Assembly: GCF_040581485.1 (NCBI RefSeq)
Contig: NC_090131.1
Span: 24,006,532 to 24,070,531 of the forward strand
Source of the DNA: Linepithema humile
Taxonomy: Eukaryota; Arthropoda; Insecta; Hymenoptera; Formicidae
Direction of reading: 5' to 3'
DNA length: 64,000 nucleotides
Part shown: piece by piece, positions 1 through 11,567 of the stretch
Layout: each line of letters starts with the position of its first letter
How positions within the stretch are numbered: the first letter of the stretch is position 1
Notes under the pieces: generated by a model
What the model saw: the letters and a program-made list of their open reading frames with translations, nothing else
The model's database searches: none
What the model was told of the DNA's origin: nothing
Translations under genes and position numbers: made by a program

Positions 1-1250
1 GTATTGATCCGCATGGTACTAATTACACTCGTCTCATTTCGAATGTCACTCTAATCCTTCGAGATGTTTGCATCTCTTCAATAATGTATGTGCTCGTCGA
101 ATCGGTAAACTGTCATAAGAAAAATGATGAGATCATTGTCAGCGGAAAAACCCGAACTTCGTAACACGCATATACTCACACACACACACACACATACACA
201 CACGTACAGCTAGAAAATAGTTAGCTAGCTAGACAGCCGACTAGTAACAATACGTAGTAATCACGTAAATAAAAATTTGGTTATCCGTATATATAGCTGG
301 GTAAGCGCAAAAGACGGTAATAAGATTTAGCGTTAAGTGACAGTAGGATAATGCGAGGTGAAACATCGTGCAAGAGAGAGAGAGAGAGAGAGAGGGAGAG
401 AGTGAGAGAGAGAGAAAGAGAATTGTGAGAAAAAAATAATTACCAACGTATTTACTGCAGGTAAACACTGGTTACTGTACCTGTTGTTGTTGAAATCATT
501 AAAAATACTCTTATTCCATGCTAATCGCTTTACTAAAACTTTGTTTCTCCCCCCCCCCCCCCTCACCGTTTATCCACATATACAAGTGATTGTCCTATAA
601 TTGAAATCGAAACGTCAAACGAAACCGGATCACGAAATAAATGTCCCAGTAAAGCGATTTGAGGCGATTCCCTCGAAGAGACAAGCGCGGTAGTCTTTCG
701 CACACACAAAAAGAATTTCCAACGTAATTTCCTTAACGACATTGCAATCTAAGTTCAATGAAATTTGTAAACAATTCATTGAGGTGAATTCTGTTCGCGG
801 AGAAAACATTAGCGAAGAGTAACGCGGAAAGAACATTGTAACAATTCGTTAACAAGCTTGGAACTCAAAACAATAAGTAGCAAATAAGCTTGATCAAGTA
901 TATTCAGCTTTATCAAGCTTATCAGCTTCATCAAGTTTATCAAAAGCTTGTAATTAATGCTATTAAGAATTAAATATTTCGAACTTACTTCACGCACTCT
1001 TAAAAATATTTTGCACTCAAAACAGTTCGCGTGATTTAATAAGCTTAAAACTTTTTCGGATCAAGCAAATCAATATCGTAAAAAATTAATTACGAAATAC
1101 ATGAAGTGTCGAACAAGAAATTTACAAGGTCTTCAAATAGTGCGTTTATTCCGTGAATCCGAGGTATTGTAGTATTTTTCGTAGATAAGTAGACAGTGAT
1201 TCTATATATTAAAATCCTTAGCATATTAAATCCTAGATTTTCGAAATGTC
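1..1250. other. Gene-free stretch with microsatellites
   Basis: No coding exon is supported here. The stretch holds a (CA)n tract near 176-205, a (GA)n tract near 369-420 and a poly-C run near 548-562. Short open frames over the GA tract are low-complexity artefacts. The rest is mixed-composition DNA that could be intron, UTR or intergenic; the sequence does not say which. Confidence 0.6.
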
Positions 1251-1257
1251 ACTATGG

Positions 1258-1579
1258 AGGATGATTCAAAACAACAAAATGTCTTTGAAATGTCATATTC
1301 TTGAACGATTTCTAAGACGATTTTTCCTTTTGCAAAATCTTATTTAAAGCTTAATTTTTGAGTTATGAAAAATAGTTCGCTACTCACGAGTCTGGCACAA
1401 CGCATCACTGTCAAGTGTTATGTTAGTCTTACGATGCTTTGTACGCACCCGTTATATCGGACTCGTGTGAATAGCGAACTATTTTCAATTATAACTCGAA
1501 AACTAGCTTCGGCAAAATTTTGGGAAAATCGTCTTAAGAATAGAACATTTCAAGGACATCAGATTGTTTTGAATCACTC
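1258..1579. mobile_element. Foldback / MITE-like element with long inverted repeats
   Basis: The left arm (about 1258-1395) and right arm (about 1450-1579) are imperfect inverted copies of each other. The outer end reads GATTCAAAACAA on the left and TTGTTTTGAATC on the right; the inner ends share AATAGTTCGCTA and its complement. About 130 bp of arm flanks a spacer of roughly 55 bp, and no transposase is encoded. This is the structure of a non-autonomous foldback transposon. I cannot assign a superfamily and see no clear target-site duplication. Confidence 0.6.
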
Positions 1580-4500
1580 TTATATATATACATATAACGC
1601 CTGGATAAGTATCTCTACAATGTCCCACCGTATCTTTTGAAACCGTGCCTATTGAAACACTGTATATGTAGATGTCAGCTTGTTCATATATTATTACGTA
1701 AAGACATCTATTCCCGGTACAATCCCGTAAAGTCCTCTGTGACGGAAGTCTTTGCGAAGATCGATTTGCTGCGGGGAAGAAAAACGTGTGAAATTTCGGG
1801 GATATAAAGCGTGAAATGGCGATACGGTGGATCGATCGAATCCGCTGCCGCGTGCGGCGCGTATGTACATACAGTATAAACACCAGTATCTTGCTGTAGT
1901 AGCTAATTGATCCCCTCAATATATTGGTACACACATCGTACGTATCTACTTTTCCTCTTCTCGCCGTAGACCTCCCTGCGTCCCTCGTTCTACATGGGAG
2001 TTCGGTAAATTCGGGGCGCAACTGTTCGGGGAGCATGTATTGAGCGTAATTGTACTTTAATTACACCTTCGACGAGTTTATAAGTAGAATATATGCGTAG
2101 GTATGATGGTTACTAATTACGAAAGTAGAAGAAGTAAATGTACACTGTTGCGGGTGCTCCGGAAACGTCAGAGGTGAGTGCGAGGGATAGAAAGAGAGAG
2201 GATGTTATTATTTTTTTTTTCAACACAATTGTTTTTTTTTTTTATCGCTACATGTTTGGGTGACTCGTCGAAAATCGATCGAACTGCATCGCGCAATTTA
2301 TTCGCGGCAATCGCGCTCATTGCATTATCGCATCGTCAGTGTCGTCGAGAAGCTTTAAAATTCATTTCTCATGATTTCGCAACTATTCATGACGCAGATC
2401 CGACACCTTTGACACATAATTTTCATTATCGACTCGATCTGTTTAGTCTGGAATTCTACTGTCAGAAACCGCCGCGTTATATAATCGTCGCACGCGTAAT
2501 TTTCATTTTCCCACTTACTGATACGACATTGATACCGTCGACATTCCGGCGGTCGTCGTTATGCGAACGCTTCAGAAATTTCACAGTAACCGCGTAATAT
2601 CGTGTATCGTGATTCGGTGCGGTTTGATACGCGATTAACCAGGTCCTCGTCGATCGATGTCCGCATTATGTCCCCCATCGATTTTCATATATACGCGTTA
2701 TTAATAAATCGGACGAAGAAGAAGCCGGAAATCATTGATCTGAAATTTCCACGATAACTACTGAAAAGTATAATAGAATGACAAAATGAAAATTGCGGAA
2801 ATTCCCATCATGTGCGAATTGGTCGACGTATAACGAGTTAATGATTGCAAAGTAGAGACTGGGAGACTTAATTACGGTTAATGAGGAGGTTCAATGTTTT
2901 TACAACGAAGTATCAAAGTACACATCTGTTTAATTCTCGATATTACCAATTGTAATGCGGCCTAATATAAAAGGAAGGAAATCGAGAATAAGTAGAAATC
3001 GGTAGAATTTTCTGTGTAAAAGTTCGATAAAAATTTTTATTGATAGACAGTAGATAATTAGAAATATCTCGAGTTTTTCTTTTTCGAGAAGTAGCATTGT
3101 GTCATATTTTGAGAAATTTTTATGAAGAACGAAACAAGGAACCATGTGATAAACTAAATAAAAATCCATATAAATAGAGAAACATGATATGCTAAATGTT
3201 TTCGTGTCAATCACGTTAATTTCAACTCTGCCCAGCGCTTGATTTTTCGACACAGAATTTCCGTTATCCGAATAATGTGCTGAGAGAATTGTACAAAGAT
3301 TCAATATTGTTATCCGACGCGTTCATATTTCTAGTCAAATCTCCGATTTAAAAAAAGAATAAAAAACGCGTCGGTATCGTTGTCTGTGATAAAATTCGAG
3401 AAAATTATAGCTGGATCCTTAATTTCGACTTGACTCTATTCTTAATAATCTTAAGGATCGCTTTCGATTTACACCTATTATAGGAACTGTCACGTTTCAT
3501 CGCGAAGAAAAGCGCGATGCGAACAAACAGAGCAAAAAATCAATATATATATATATATTATTTAATTGCATTGTATCAATAAATATAAATTGCATTAGCA
3601 ACTCGCAAAGACGCGAGACAACGATCTCTAACTTTAGATATTATTTTATAGTATCTTGTGCACGCTTTTTTCCGCGTGCATTATATTTATAAGTCTTAGG
3701 GAAGCTAGTGATAGATGAATGCTTTTATTATATATTTACTACAAGTACAAATTGTGCATATAGTACACACTATATATTTACTTAAGTGGCTCTCGAATGA
3801 TATTTTAGATTAGATTATTCATTCGCGAAACCTGGTGTTATTCGCGAACGACGTTCGATGTAGGGAGATTTCAGACTCGTCGCCAAAGCGACGGAAAGTA
3901 ATTGTAATAATAGAATTGTAATGTACAGTAGTCTCTCTTTGCTTGTGCGCGTGGTTGTTTCCATTAACATCTCGACTATCATCGATGTGTCATTCGACTG
4001 AAAGGATCCTGTGGCAAATGTGCAACATTACTGAGAGAGGCACTTTAACGGCTCTCTCTCTCTTCGTAAACTTTTGATCCGATAGTCGACATGTTAGCTA
4101 TGTACATCACGACACATCGAACCCTGCGAGGTCTCGGGCTTTAAGTGACACTTAACGTTCTTAAGTGATATTGCCGTCGAAGAGATCGATAAACTTTTGC
4201 AAGTTTAGTCGAAGTTTTAGCTGGCTGGATGATTAAGGGTTTTTTCCAAAATCGTAACAGCGCACGCCGCGGAGTGGCAGTAAGTTGCGAAAAAAAAAAA
4301 GACATCCCCACTCCTTTCAAGGACAGCATTCTACAGCGCACGACGGGAAGAGGAGAGCGACGAAGAGCAAGAGTGTGTCTAAGCGCGTCTAAGACCATTT
4401 TTCGGAGGGTAGCAGCGCATCGTCGACTATTCCCATCGTGAGGGATCACTTGATTACCATTATACCATATTAATTTTATTATTAATGAGATTATTATTAT

Positions 4501-7440
4501 TATCGCTATTATATATATGTACATATATACATACACATATATTTTAATCAACGCAGACGTCATGTAAACCCCTATTGCTCCCACGATCCTACGATCTTCC
4601 TTATACATTCGGAAATTTGTTGACCGTAAATTATCTTGCGAATATGTTTGACTTTTCAGTTTGAGAAAATTTCGATGAAAAATTCAACGAAAAGATGTAA
4701 ACGAAAATGATGGATGCGTTCGGCAAAGGCGTCCTGAATTTTCTTTTATTTTCTTTCCTGTCGAAAATAGAGATGATTGGGAATGATTGAAGCAAACCGC
4801 ATCTACTAAAAAAATACCCTCATCCCTTCGACGTTTGGACTCTCTCTCTCAACATTTCACCGACGGATTTTCAGCTTCATCCGAATACGGAAATTTTCTA
4901 CCTGGAAGAACGACAGGCTTCTCGGAAGGCATATATTCCATTAGGTTTGTACAATTCGAGCTGTCCGCTGTTGATATGCCGCAGAACGAGAGAACGTGCG
5001 GCGTGGCGGCGGGTCGCGGAAGATGCGAGGGGCGGGGGGGAAATCGATATTGCGACCCCCCAGGGGCACAGCGTTACGTACGCCCATGTCAACTAAAGTG
5101 CAGCCCTTGCCCTACCTCGTACGAAAAGCTGTTACTGAAATTCCTGTAACCTTTTTTTCTGTCCTTTCCTTTTGTCCCGCCCCTTAAAGAGAAAATTGAG
5201 AAATCTCACATTCAATTGTTCGTGTGAACACTTTGTGATTTCTTTGCAGGCAAAAAGTTATACATAAATCGAAAAATGTCAGCATGCAGTAAAGATGGGA
5301 CAAATTTTTTTTTTTTTTTTTTTTTTTTTAATTGCGATAGTTGTGTCTCCCGATATATTCATTCTTTCAATTTTAAAATGGTTCTGTGCTACATGAGCTC
5401 TATTGTGCTAAATACCGTTGGGAATGCCTGAAATGCCTCACTGCACTACAGAAAATGTCGTCTTTTCTACAGCGCCGTTCAGATCCTTGAACTTTTCGAT
5501 GCATTCTCTTCGCGCTGACGCGGTTGCATTAAAATAATGAGACGCGTATTCGAGTGCATAATTAATAAAATATTAGAAACAGTCTGTTTATTGTTTCGCA
5601 CTTTCGTAATTGAGACTGTCTTAATTGCAATAATCAGTAAAAAAATGAATATAATCAAAAAAGCACATTTAGATTTCAAAGAGTTCGAATCATATACCCG
5701 AAATTGGGCATTCTGTCATATTTTTGGAGAAACAATTAGTGCAGAAGCGAGAATCGACACATAAAAGCATACAGTATGTTGATAGAATAACATTAAATAT
5801 TGCATCAAGGACCATTACACCGCGGAATATCCGAACGGCCGCGCCATATGAACGGCCTTATAGCTGCGATCGTAAAGGCTTCCAAGGGGAATTCCCTTCG
5901 CTATTATTCCGCTCGCGTTAGGTTTTAGAAGTTATGAGAAACATTACCTATGCAGAGAATATCATCTATACATTTATGGATGAAATTTATCAGCGCAGCC
6001 ATCGTTGCAAACAGTAACAATGGGAGGTGAGGTGGAGGGGCAGAGTCTAAAAGAGAGTCATTTTGCAACGCTGTGTATAAAAAAAAAATCTGAAATACGC
6101 ATATTAAAGGTACACATTAATGACAAAAGGTAATTCTCATATTCAGATATGATAAAGCATGTCAAACACACGTACTGACAATGAGTAAAATTTTCGTATT
6201 CTACCTCGAATTTGTGAGAAATTAATTTTTCCATCATTTTCTGCAGCATGTTCCACGCAGTAAACAATTAAAAATATCAAAATCTATATTTGAATTATTG
6301 TGGATCTGAAAGGACCAAACGTGTAAAATTAATTTGACCAATTTCAAATTTGACAAAAAATACTCAGCGACGCGCAATGCGGGAGGGAAGGATCGATTCT
6401 CTCGGAGTAAAATATCATCGATGCGTCTGGTCTCTTTGAAACGACCACATCTTTCAGTTATCCCTGAAATTAATCGTCAACATCGCGATGTTGTTGCACG
6501 GTGGTCGTTGACATCGAGAGCACGCACCTTCCCGCGGAAGGCGGCGTGAGCGTCTCTATATCCACATAAGTCCGAGAAGCTTGCCGAGGATTTCTTTATC
6601 ATTTTACCGCGGCGAAATATTCAATATAGCCGGCTGCATTATGTAGCGGACTCGGACAGGATACTCGAACGAGGAAGAGAAGAGGAGATGGAAGGTAAGG
6701 ACGAGCGAGGGGCGCGAGGAAAAAGTTGAGACGAGTAAAGTACGTCGCACACCGGGCTCTGCATGCCAACTACCACCGACGCTTCTCTCCTCTCTCTCTC
6801 TCTCTTTCTCTCTCTTTCTCCCTTCTAGACCGCACCAGTGATTCCGGACTCTGCGAGCATCGACATTCGGTCGTGAGGAAATAAAACATGCGAATGCAAC
6901 CGGAATTTCGCGAGGACGGTAGCGCAGCAACAATCTTTTATCGGCGAAGGATATTAATTATTCGCGCAAGCCCTTTCTTTACTCCCGCGACATTTTCCCT
7001 TTTTGATTTTATCGGTTTTTATCGGACTGTCTCGTAAATCATGCGTCCTTTGAGAGAATACGATCGCGGCGCAGCTTTTCCATTCCTCGAATGCACATTC
7101 GCTGCAATTCTCCCCGTATTTCCGTCGAACGATTCTTTTCACGGGTTCTCCCGTAGGCGAAATGGAAAGAGAACGATATATAGAAATCACGGAAATCATT
7201 CTGTAGAAATAGCAGACGCGGCGAAATGTTGTATTGTATTATGTCTCATTTTATCGAAAAAGTTTTATCCTTCTTTTTTATCATTTGCTTAGAATGGGAT
7301 TTATTTATCTAGCTGCCGTGTGCGGAGGCGAAAATGGAAACGTTAGTTACATATCGAATTAATTCGTGAAAGTTTTACTGTATCGCCTACGAAATTCGCC
7401 GCGTTAATACTTAAAGAACACGGGAAAAAGGGATTCGGTC
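1580..7440. other. Gene-free stretch, no supported exon
   Basis: Several open frames of 60-180 codons occur here on both strands. None shows a recognisable domain or a convincing splice context, and they overlap each other. Visible features are poly-T near 2208-2242, a (TA)n tract near 3543-3558, a TA/TATA-rich block near 4480-4545, a long poly-T near 5306-5329 and a CT tract near 6786-6822. Part may be UTR or intron of a gene outside the window, but nothing in the sequence decides this. Confidence 0.5.
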
Positions 7441-7788
7441 TCTCCCGTGAGAGCTCTGGACGGTGCCTCGCGCCGCCGGAACGTATCTCAGGAAATATAC
7501 GGGTCTCGTGTAGATCGTCCGACGAGCGGCGAGAAGGGTTTTGGGGTGCGAGGAGAGGGTTGATAGCGCAAGTCCGTCGGAAAATTGTGCCTACGTGTGG
7601 GTCGTCCGCGAGACATTCGATCTCGCTATACGTGCGAAGTAAAGTAAAATAGTTGGAATAAAAATTTGAGAGAGAAAATAGTTTTGCGAGCGGATATACG
7701 TTTCGTATTTGCGATTACATTTTCCTAGACTAGAATTTTTAGGTAAACTCGATTATTCCTATTTCCCAATGAAGACTGAAACTTCAAG
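7440..7788 (+). promoter_or_regulatory. Candidate first exon / promoter patch with strong donor
   Basis: A locally GC-richer, CpG-containing patch (7440-7640) is followed by a short open start, ATG at 7769 (MKTETS...), which runs into a consensus donor, AAG|GTAAGTG, after 7788. The exon would end in phase 2. The next downstream exon that accepts phase 2 is DPP8/9 exon 2 at 11905, so this could be an alternative upstream first exon of that gene. It could equally be a non-coding exon or chance. No homology supports the peptide. Confidence 0.25.
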
Positions 7789-8502
7789 GTAAGTGATGTT
7801 TTGTTCATTTTAGATTATATTATATTCAAAAAATATGCGCATATATTGTGATATAGAAGATAGTAGGTTTAAATAAAGACAGCACAGATAATAAGTTGAA
7901 ATAATTACATACCTTTACATAAAATTACAAAGATGTTGATTATGAATTAAAAATAAATCGCTTAACACATATTGAAAAATTCCATCTAATTTTTTGAACT
8001 TAAAATTTCATTAAATAACATTAATTTTGTGAACTTAAAATTTTCTCAAAATTAAAGAATTGATAAATTTATTTAAAGCCTTTTTAACATAAAATAATTT
8101 TTTAGTTTACTTTGCATTGTAAATGCTGTTTTAATACGGATTATTGCCTTGAATTAATATGGATAGTATTTTTAGCAAAAGAATTCTCACATCAAGCTAT
8201 TCAATTAGAATATTCAATTTTATAACTTAAATTAACTTATTATTATAAACAGCATAATTTGCGTTAAAAGGACTTACCTCAAAACATTTCTTAAGCGATG
8301 CAAGAGTGTATAATTGAGACTTATACTTGAGTTTTTCACCATATATTGTTACTCTAAATCGACCCAACATTTTGCGTTTCTGTAAAAAATATCTAAATTA
8401 AGATCTAGATATATCGAAATTAAGTCAAAGAAAATAATTTATTAGAGATATTCACAATATTAGAAAAAAAAAAGAATTTATCGCATGCAAAATACAAATA
8501 TA

Positions 8503-8692
8503 TTATTCTATATACATTCAATTTCTAATATTATTTTATCAAAGTTATCTCATTCACAAGAAAATTAAAATATATATCATAATATTGTTTTAAATAGTAA
8601 GTATCTATTTTTAAATAAAATACAAAGAACATCCTAAGAATCATCATAATTTTCCAGGATGAAAAATCCCTCTCTCCTTATTTCAAGCAATA
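8503..8692 (+). repeat. Direct repeat, copy 1 (about 190 bp)
   Basis: The segment running from TATACATTCAATTTCTAAT to CTTATTTCAAGCAA is repeated at about 9269-9460 with few substitutions and small indels, in the same orientation, 766 bp downstream. No inverted ends are visible. It may be a segmental duplication or two fragments of a dispersed repeat. Confidence 0.7.
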
Positions 8693-9268
8693 TTAATTAA
8701 TATGGCAAAATAATCAAATTAAATTTTAAATATAGTTTATAACATTGCTATAAAAATTTTAATTGAATTACACAATCTGTCATCATTTAATAAAATACTT
8801 GAATAAAATGCAGCGCTTATAAAGGCTTCACACATGATAGGACAAGATAATACACACGCAAGGACAAGATAAATGATTCGTTTATTATACTAATGCACGT
8901 ATTCTGTGACGTAAAATGATGAAGAGAAGAAATATGATCCTTTGCTTACCCAAAGCGAGCTGTTTATATTGTAATGTTACACTTGCGACGATGTAGGGAA
9001 AACGAATTTGGATAATTTGATGGAAACTGATATATACATATGCTTTGACAGTGTACCAAACATCAATAAATGCCTCGTCAGAGATATTTGTATTTCTCAT
9101 TTGTTAATCGTGTCTCTTCTGTCGAAGTCACCCTTAACTCGCACACCTATTCGCAGCATACATGGTGACTAACATTTATAATAATGTGATTGTGGAATTA
9201 AATGTGAAAAATAATATTCCATTAAATGACATTAGTTCCCAATCGCAATCTGAAAAGTATTTATTTAA

Positions 9269-9460
9269 TTATTCTGTATACATTCAATTTCTAATATTAT
9301 TTTATCAAAGTTATCTCATTCACAAAAAAAATTTAAAAATATATTATAATATTGTTTTAAATGGTAAGTATCTATTTTTAAATAAAATGCAAAAAAACAT
9401 TTTAAGAATCATCATAATTTTCCAGGATGAAAAATCCCCCTCTCCTTATTTCAAGCAATT
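9269..9460 (+). repeat. Direct repeat, copy 2 (about 190 bp)
   Basis: Second copy of the 8503-8692 segment, including the shared stretch CATCATAATTTTCCAGGATG. Differences are mainly A-run length and single-base changes. Confidence 0.7.
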
Positions 9461-10750
9461 GATTATTTTAGAATACGATATTTTTTTATTTAAAGTAAGA
9501 GATCGTTTTAAATAGTTGATAAAACGTTAAGATACGTAAGACATATAAATTTGGCTTTTAAATATTATATAAAACAGCAAGTTATGGAAAAACATACAGG
9601 AACACTTCGATTATCTCAAATATCGTTTATCGAATGACTCGGTAGTATTTATCGCTGTACTTGAACGAAACTAGCTCGGCAAATAGCGGTATGAATTTAT
9701 GGAAAATGTAACGTTACGAATTTACTCGGGTATTAGTGCAATAAACCACCGAGTCGTAAAAGTATCTGTTTCGCTTTTACGGTAGATTACGCGTTTTTTT
9801 CTCGCACAAGAAAATTTTTTTTTGTGCAGAAAACCAACTTGGCATTATCGGACTGGATTTTTTACATAATACGCGCGAGAGTCTGCCGCCGACGACGATG
9901 AAAGCGGCGGGGAAAATTATTCAGAAACGTGTAAGGTCACAATGGACGTCGCGACGAAGAGAAGTTATTGAAATATGTAAGAAGAACGCACGTGACTGTG
10001 TCATTCGAGTATATGCGGTTTAGTTTTCTTCAGGAATATTTTTTTTCAGATAAAATTCGCAAATGCTATTTTGCCAACTATATTTCATTAATTAATCTTT
10101 TTATTTTTTTTTATTATATTAAACGTAGATAAGATTTTTAATATAAATTCAAATTAAGATTTATTTAATTTAAGGTAACATCTATTTTTAATCATTTAAT
10201 CAATAAAACTAATAAAAAACGCATGTAAACTTTTGAAATTACAAATAGAACTCTTTGGCTTCCAATTCGAAAAATATTTTTAAGAGATTTAAAATTCTTT
10301 CTCAATTTAATTAATTAAAGCGCGCTTTTACCTTCGATGCATTTATTCTCATTTCAATATTATTACTCTTCCTGTAAAAATATGCATTGCACGTGTGTAT
10401 TCTGCTGAAAAATAAAACATTTTGAACTTTTACTTATAGTATATTAGTGTTTCTTTCAAGCTTCCATATGTTTTTCTGAATCAAATAACGATAAATCCAA
10501 AAATAGCCGATGCACAATTAAATGATAAGCCGATACGCGTTAACATTTAATTAAGCGTTGCTACCAATCAATACAAATTACTACCGAAATTAATACCGAA
10601 TTAGTTTTAACCGCAAATCAATGTATAAATAAACACACAATTACATATAATTGACCGATCAAAAAATATTTTCAGAGTTGCAAATTTACGCGAGTGTCAA
10701 AGATAAGGAAGTAGATAAATGAAAAGAAGCGCGACTGCATCAAAGCGTGA

Positions 10751-11567
10751 TTTGTTTCAAGGTAACGAGGCGAATGCAGGAGTCGTGCGATCACGTGCGA
10801 TAGATAGATAAAGGTCGTTATCACTCCCGGCGTGGCGCGGTGCATCGCGACGACGGCAGCAGCGACCGGCGCGGCGACGCGGTGCGGCGCATCGGCGCTC
10901 TCCCGAGATTAACCTGCGTATATATATCGCACGTACGCACGCATCTTTCTCACGTGTTTTGCTTCTCCCCGCAAACGAGGACGCACACGAGCCGCGGCGT
11001 CCGCGGCGCATCACGTCGATGCGTTCCGACGTGAATCGTCGACGACGCGCGACGAAGACGACTACGACGACGTGGTTACCGTCATGTGCGAGGCGCTTGG
11101 ATGACAGTGGCAGAACGGCAGCTCGGCGTGAGTCTTTGTTGGCGCACGGCGGACTCTTGGCACGAGGAATCGCGACGGCTGTGTGACTACGGTGGTGTGA
11201 GTGCAACGTGATTTCGGGAAATTTAATGTCCCGCGACGTCGGGAGAAGGGAGAGATCATCGAGAAACCGAGCAAAGCCGGGGACAAGGTGAAAGTGAGAG
11301 TCTCAGTTGCGGCGCCGCGAACGGTGCATAACCTAAAAATAAAGTCTCGCTCGCTTGTTCTTTCTCTCTCTGTTTCTCTCATTCCGTTGCGTCCGTCGCG
11401 ATCGCGCGCGTATCGTCCGTCTGGTGCGGGTCGTACACTCGCGTTTAAGGTCCGTCCTTTTTGCGGCGCGTAACATTCTCCGCGCTTTCGCTCTCCCCCC
11501 GGAGAGCGCGTCCACATGTCGACATGATCGTGCCGGGGCGATCGCGGGTGTGCTCGTTGGACGGCGA
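10751..11567 (+). promoter_or_regulatory. GC-rich, CpG-rich 5' region of the DPP8/9 gene
   Basis: Composition shifts sharply from AT-rich to GC-rich with many CG dinucleotides just before the DPP8/9 start codon at 11568. This fits a promoter plus 5' UTR. The transcription start cannot be fixed from the sequence. The frame stays open upstream of 11568 back to about 11355, but no upstream ATG in it looks better placed. The minus-strand open frames over this block are composition artefacts of CG-rich DNA. Confidence 0.55.

Larger units (their letters stand above)
7789..10750. other. AT-rich gene-free stretch containing a direct repeat
   Basis: AT-rich DNA with no supported exon. It contains the dispersed direct repeat pair listed separately (8503 and 9269). 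The open frame at 9162-9515 is mostly repeat sequence and shows no domain, so I do not call it a gene. Confidence 0.5.

Noticed and set aside
1503..2036. 177-codon open frame on the minus strand
   Set aside because: It runs across the right arm of the foldback element and shows no domain, no biased codon pattern and no splice context. Arg/Ser-rich composition reflects local base content.
2178..2597. 139-codon open frame on the plus strand
   Set aside because: It begins in poly-T (poly-Phe) and has no recognisable motif or splice support. Too weak to call a gene.
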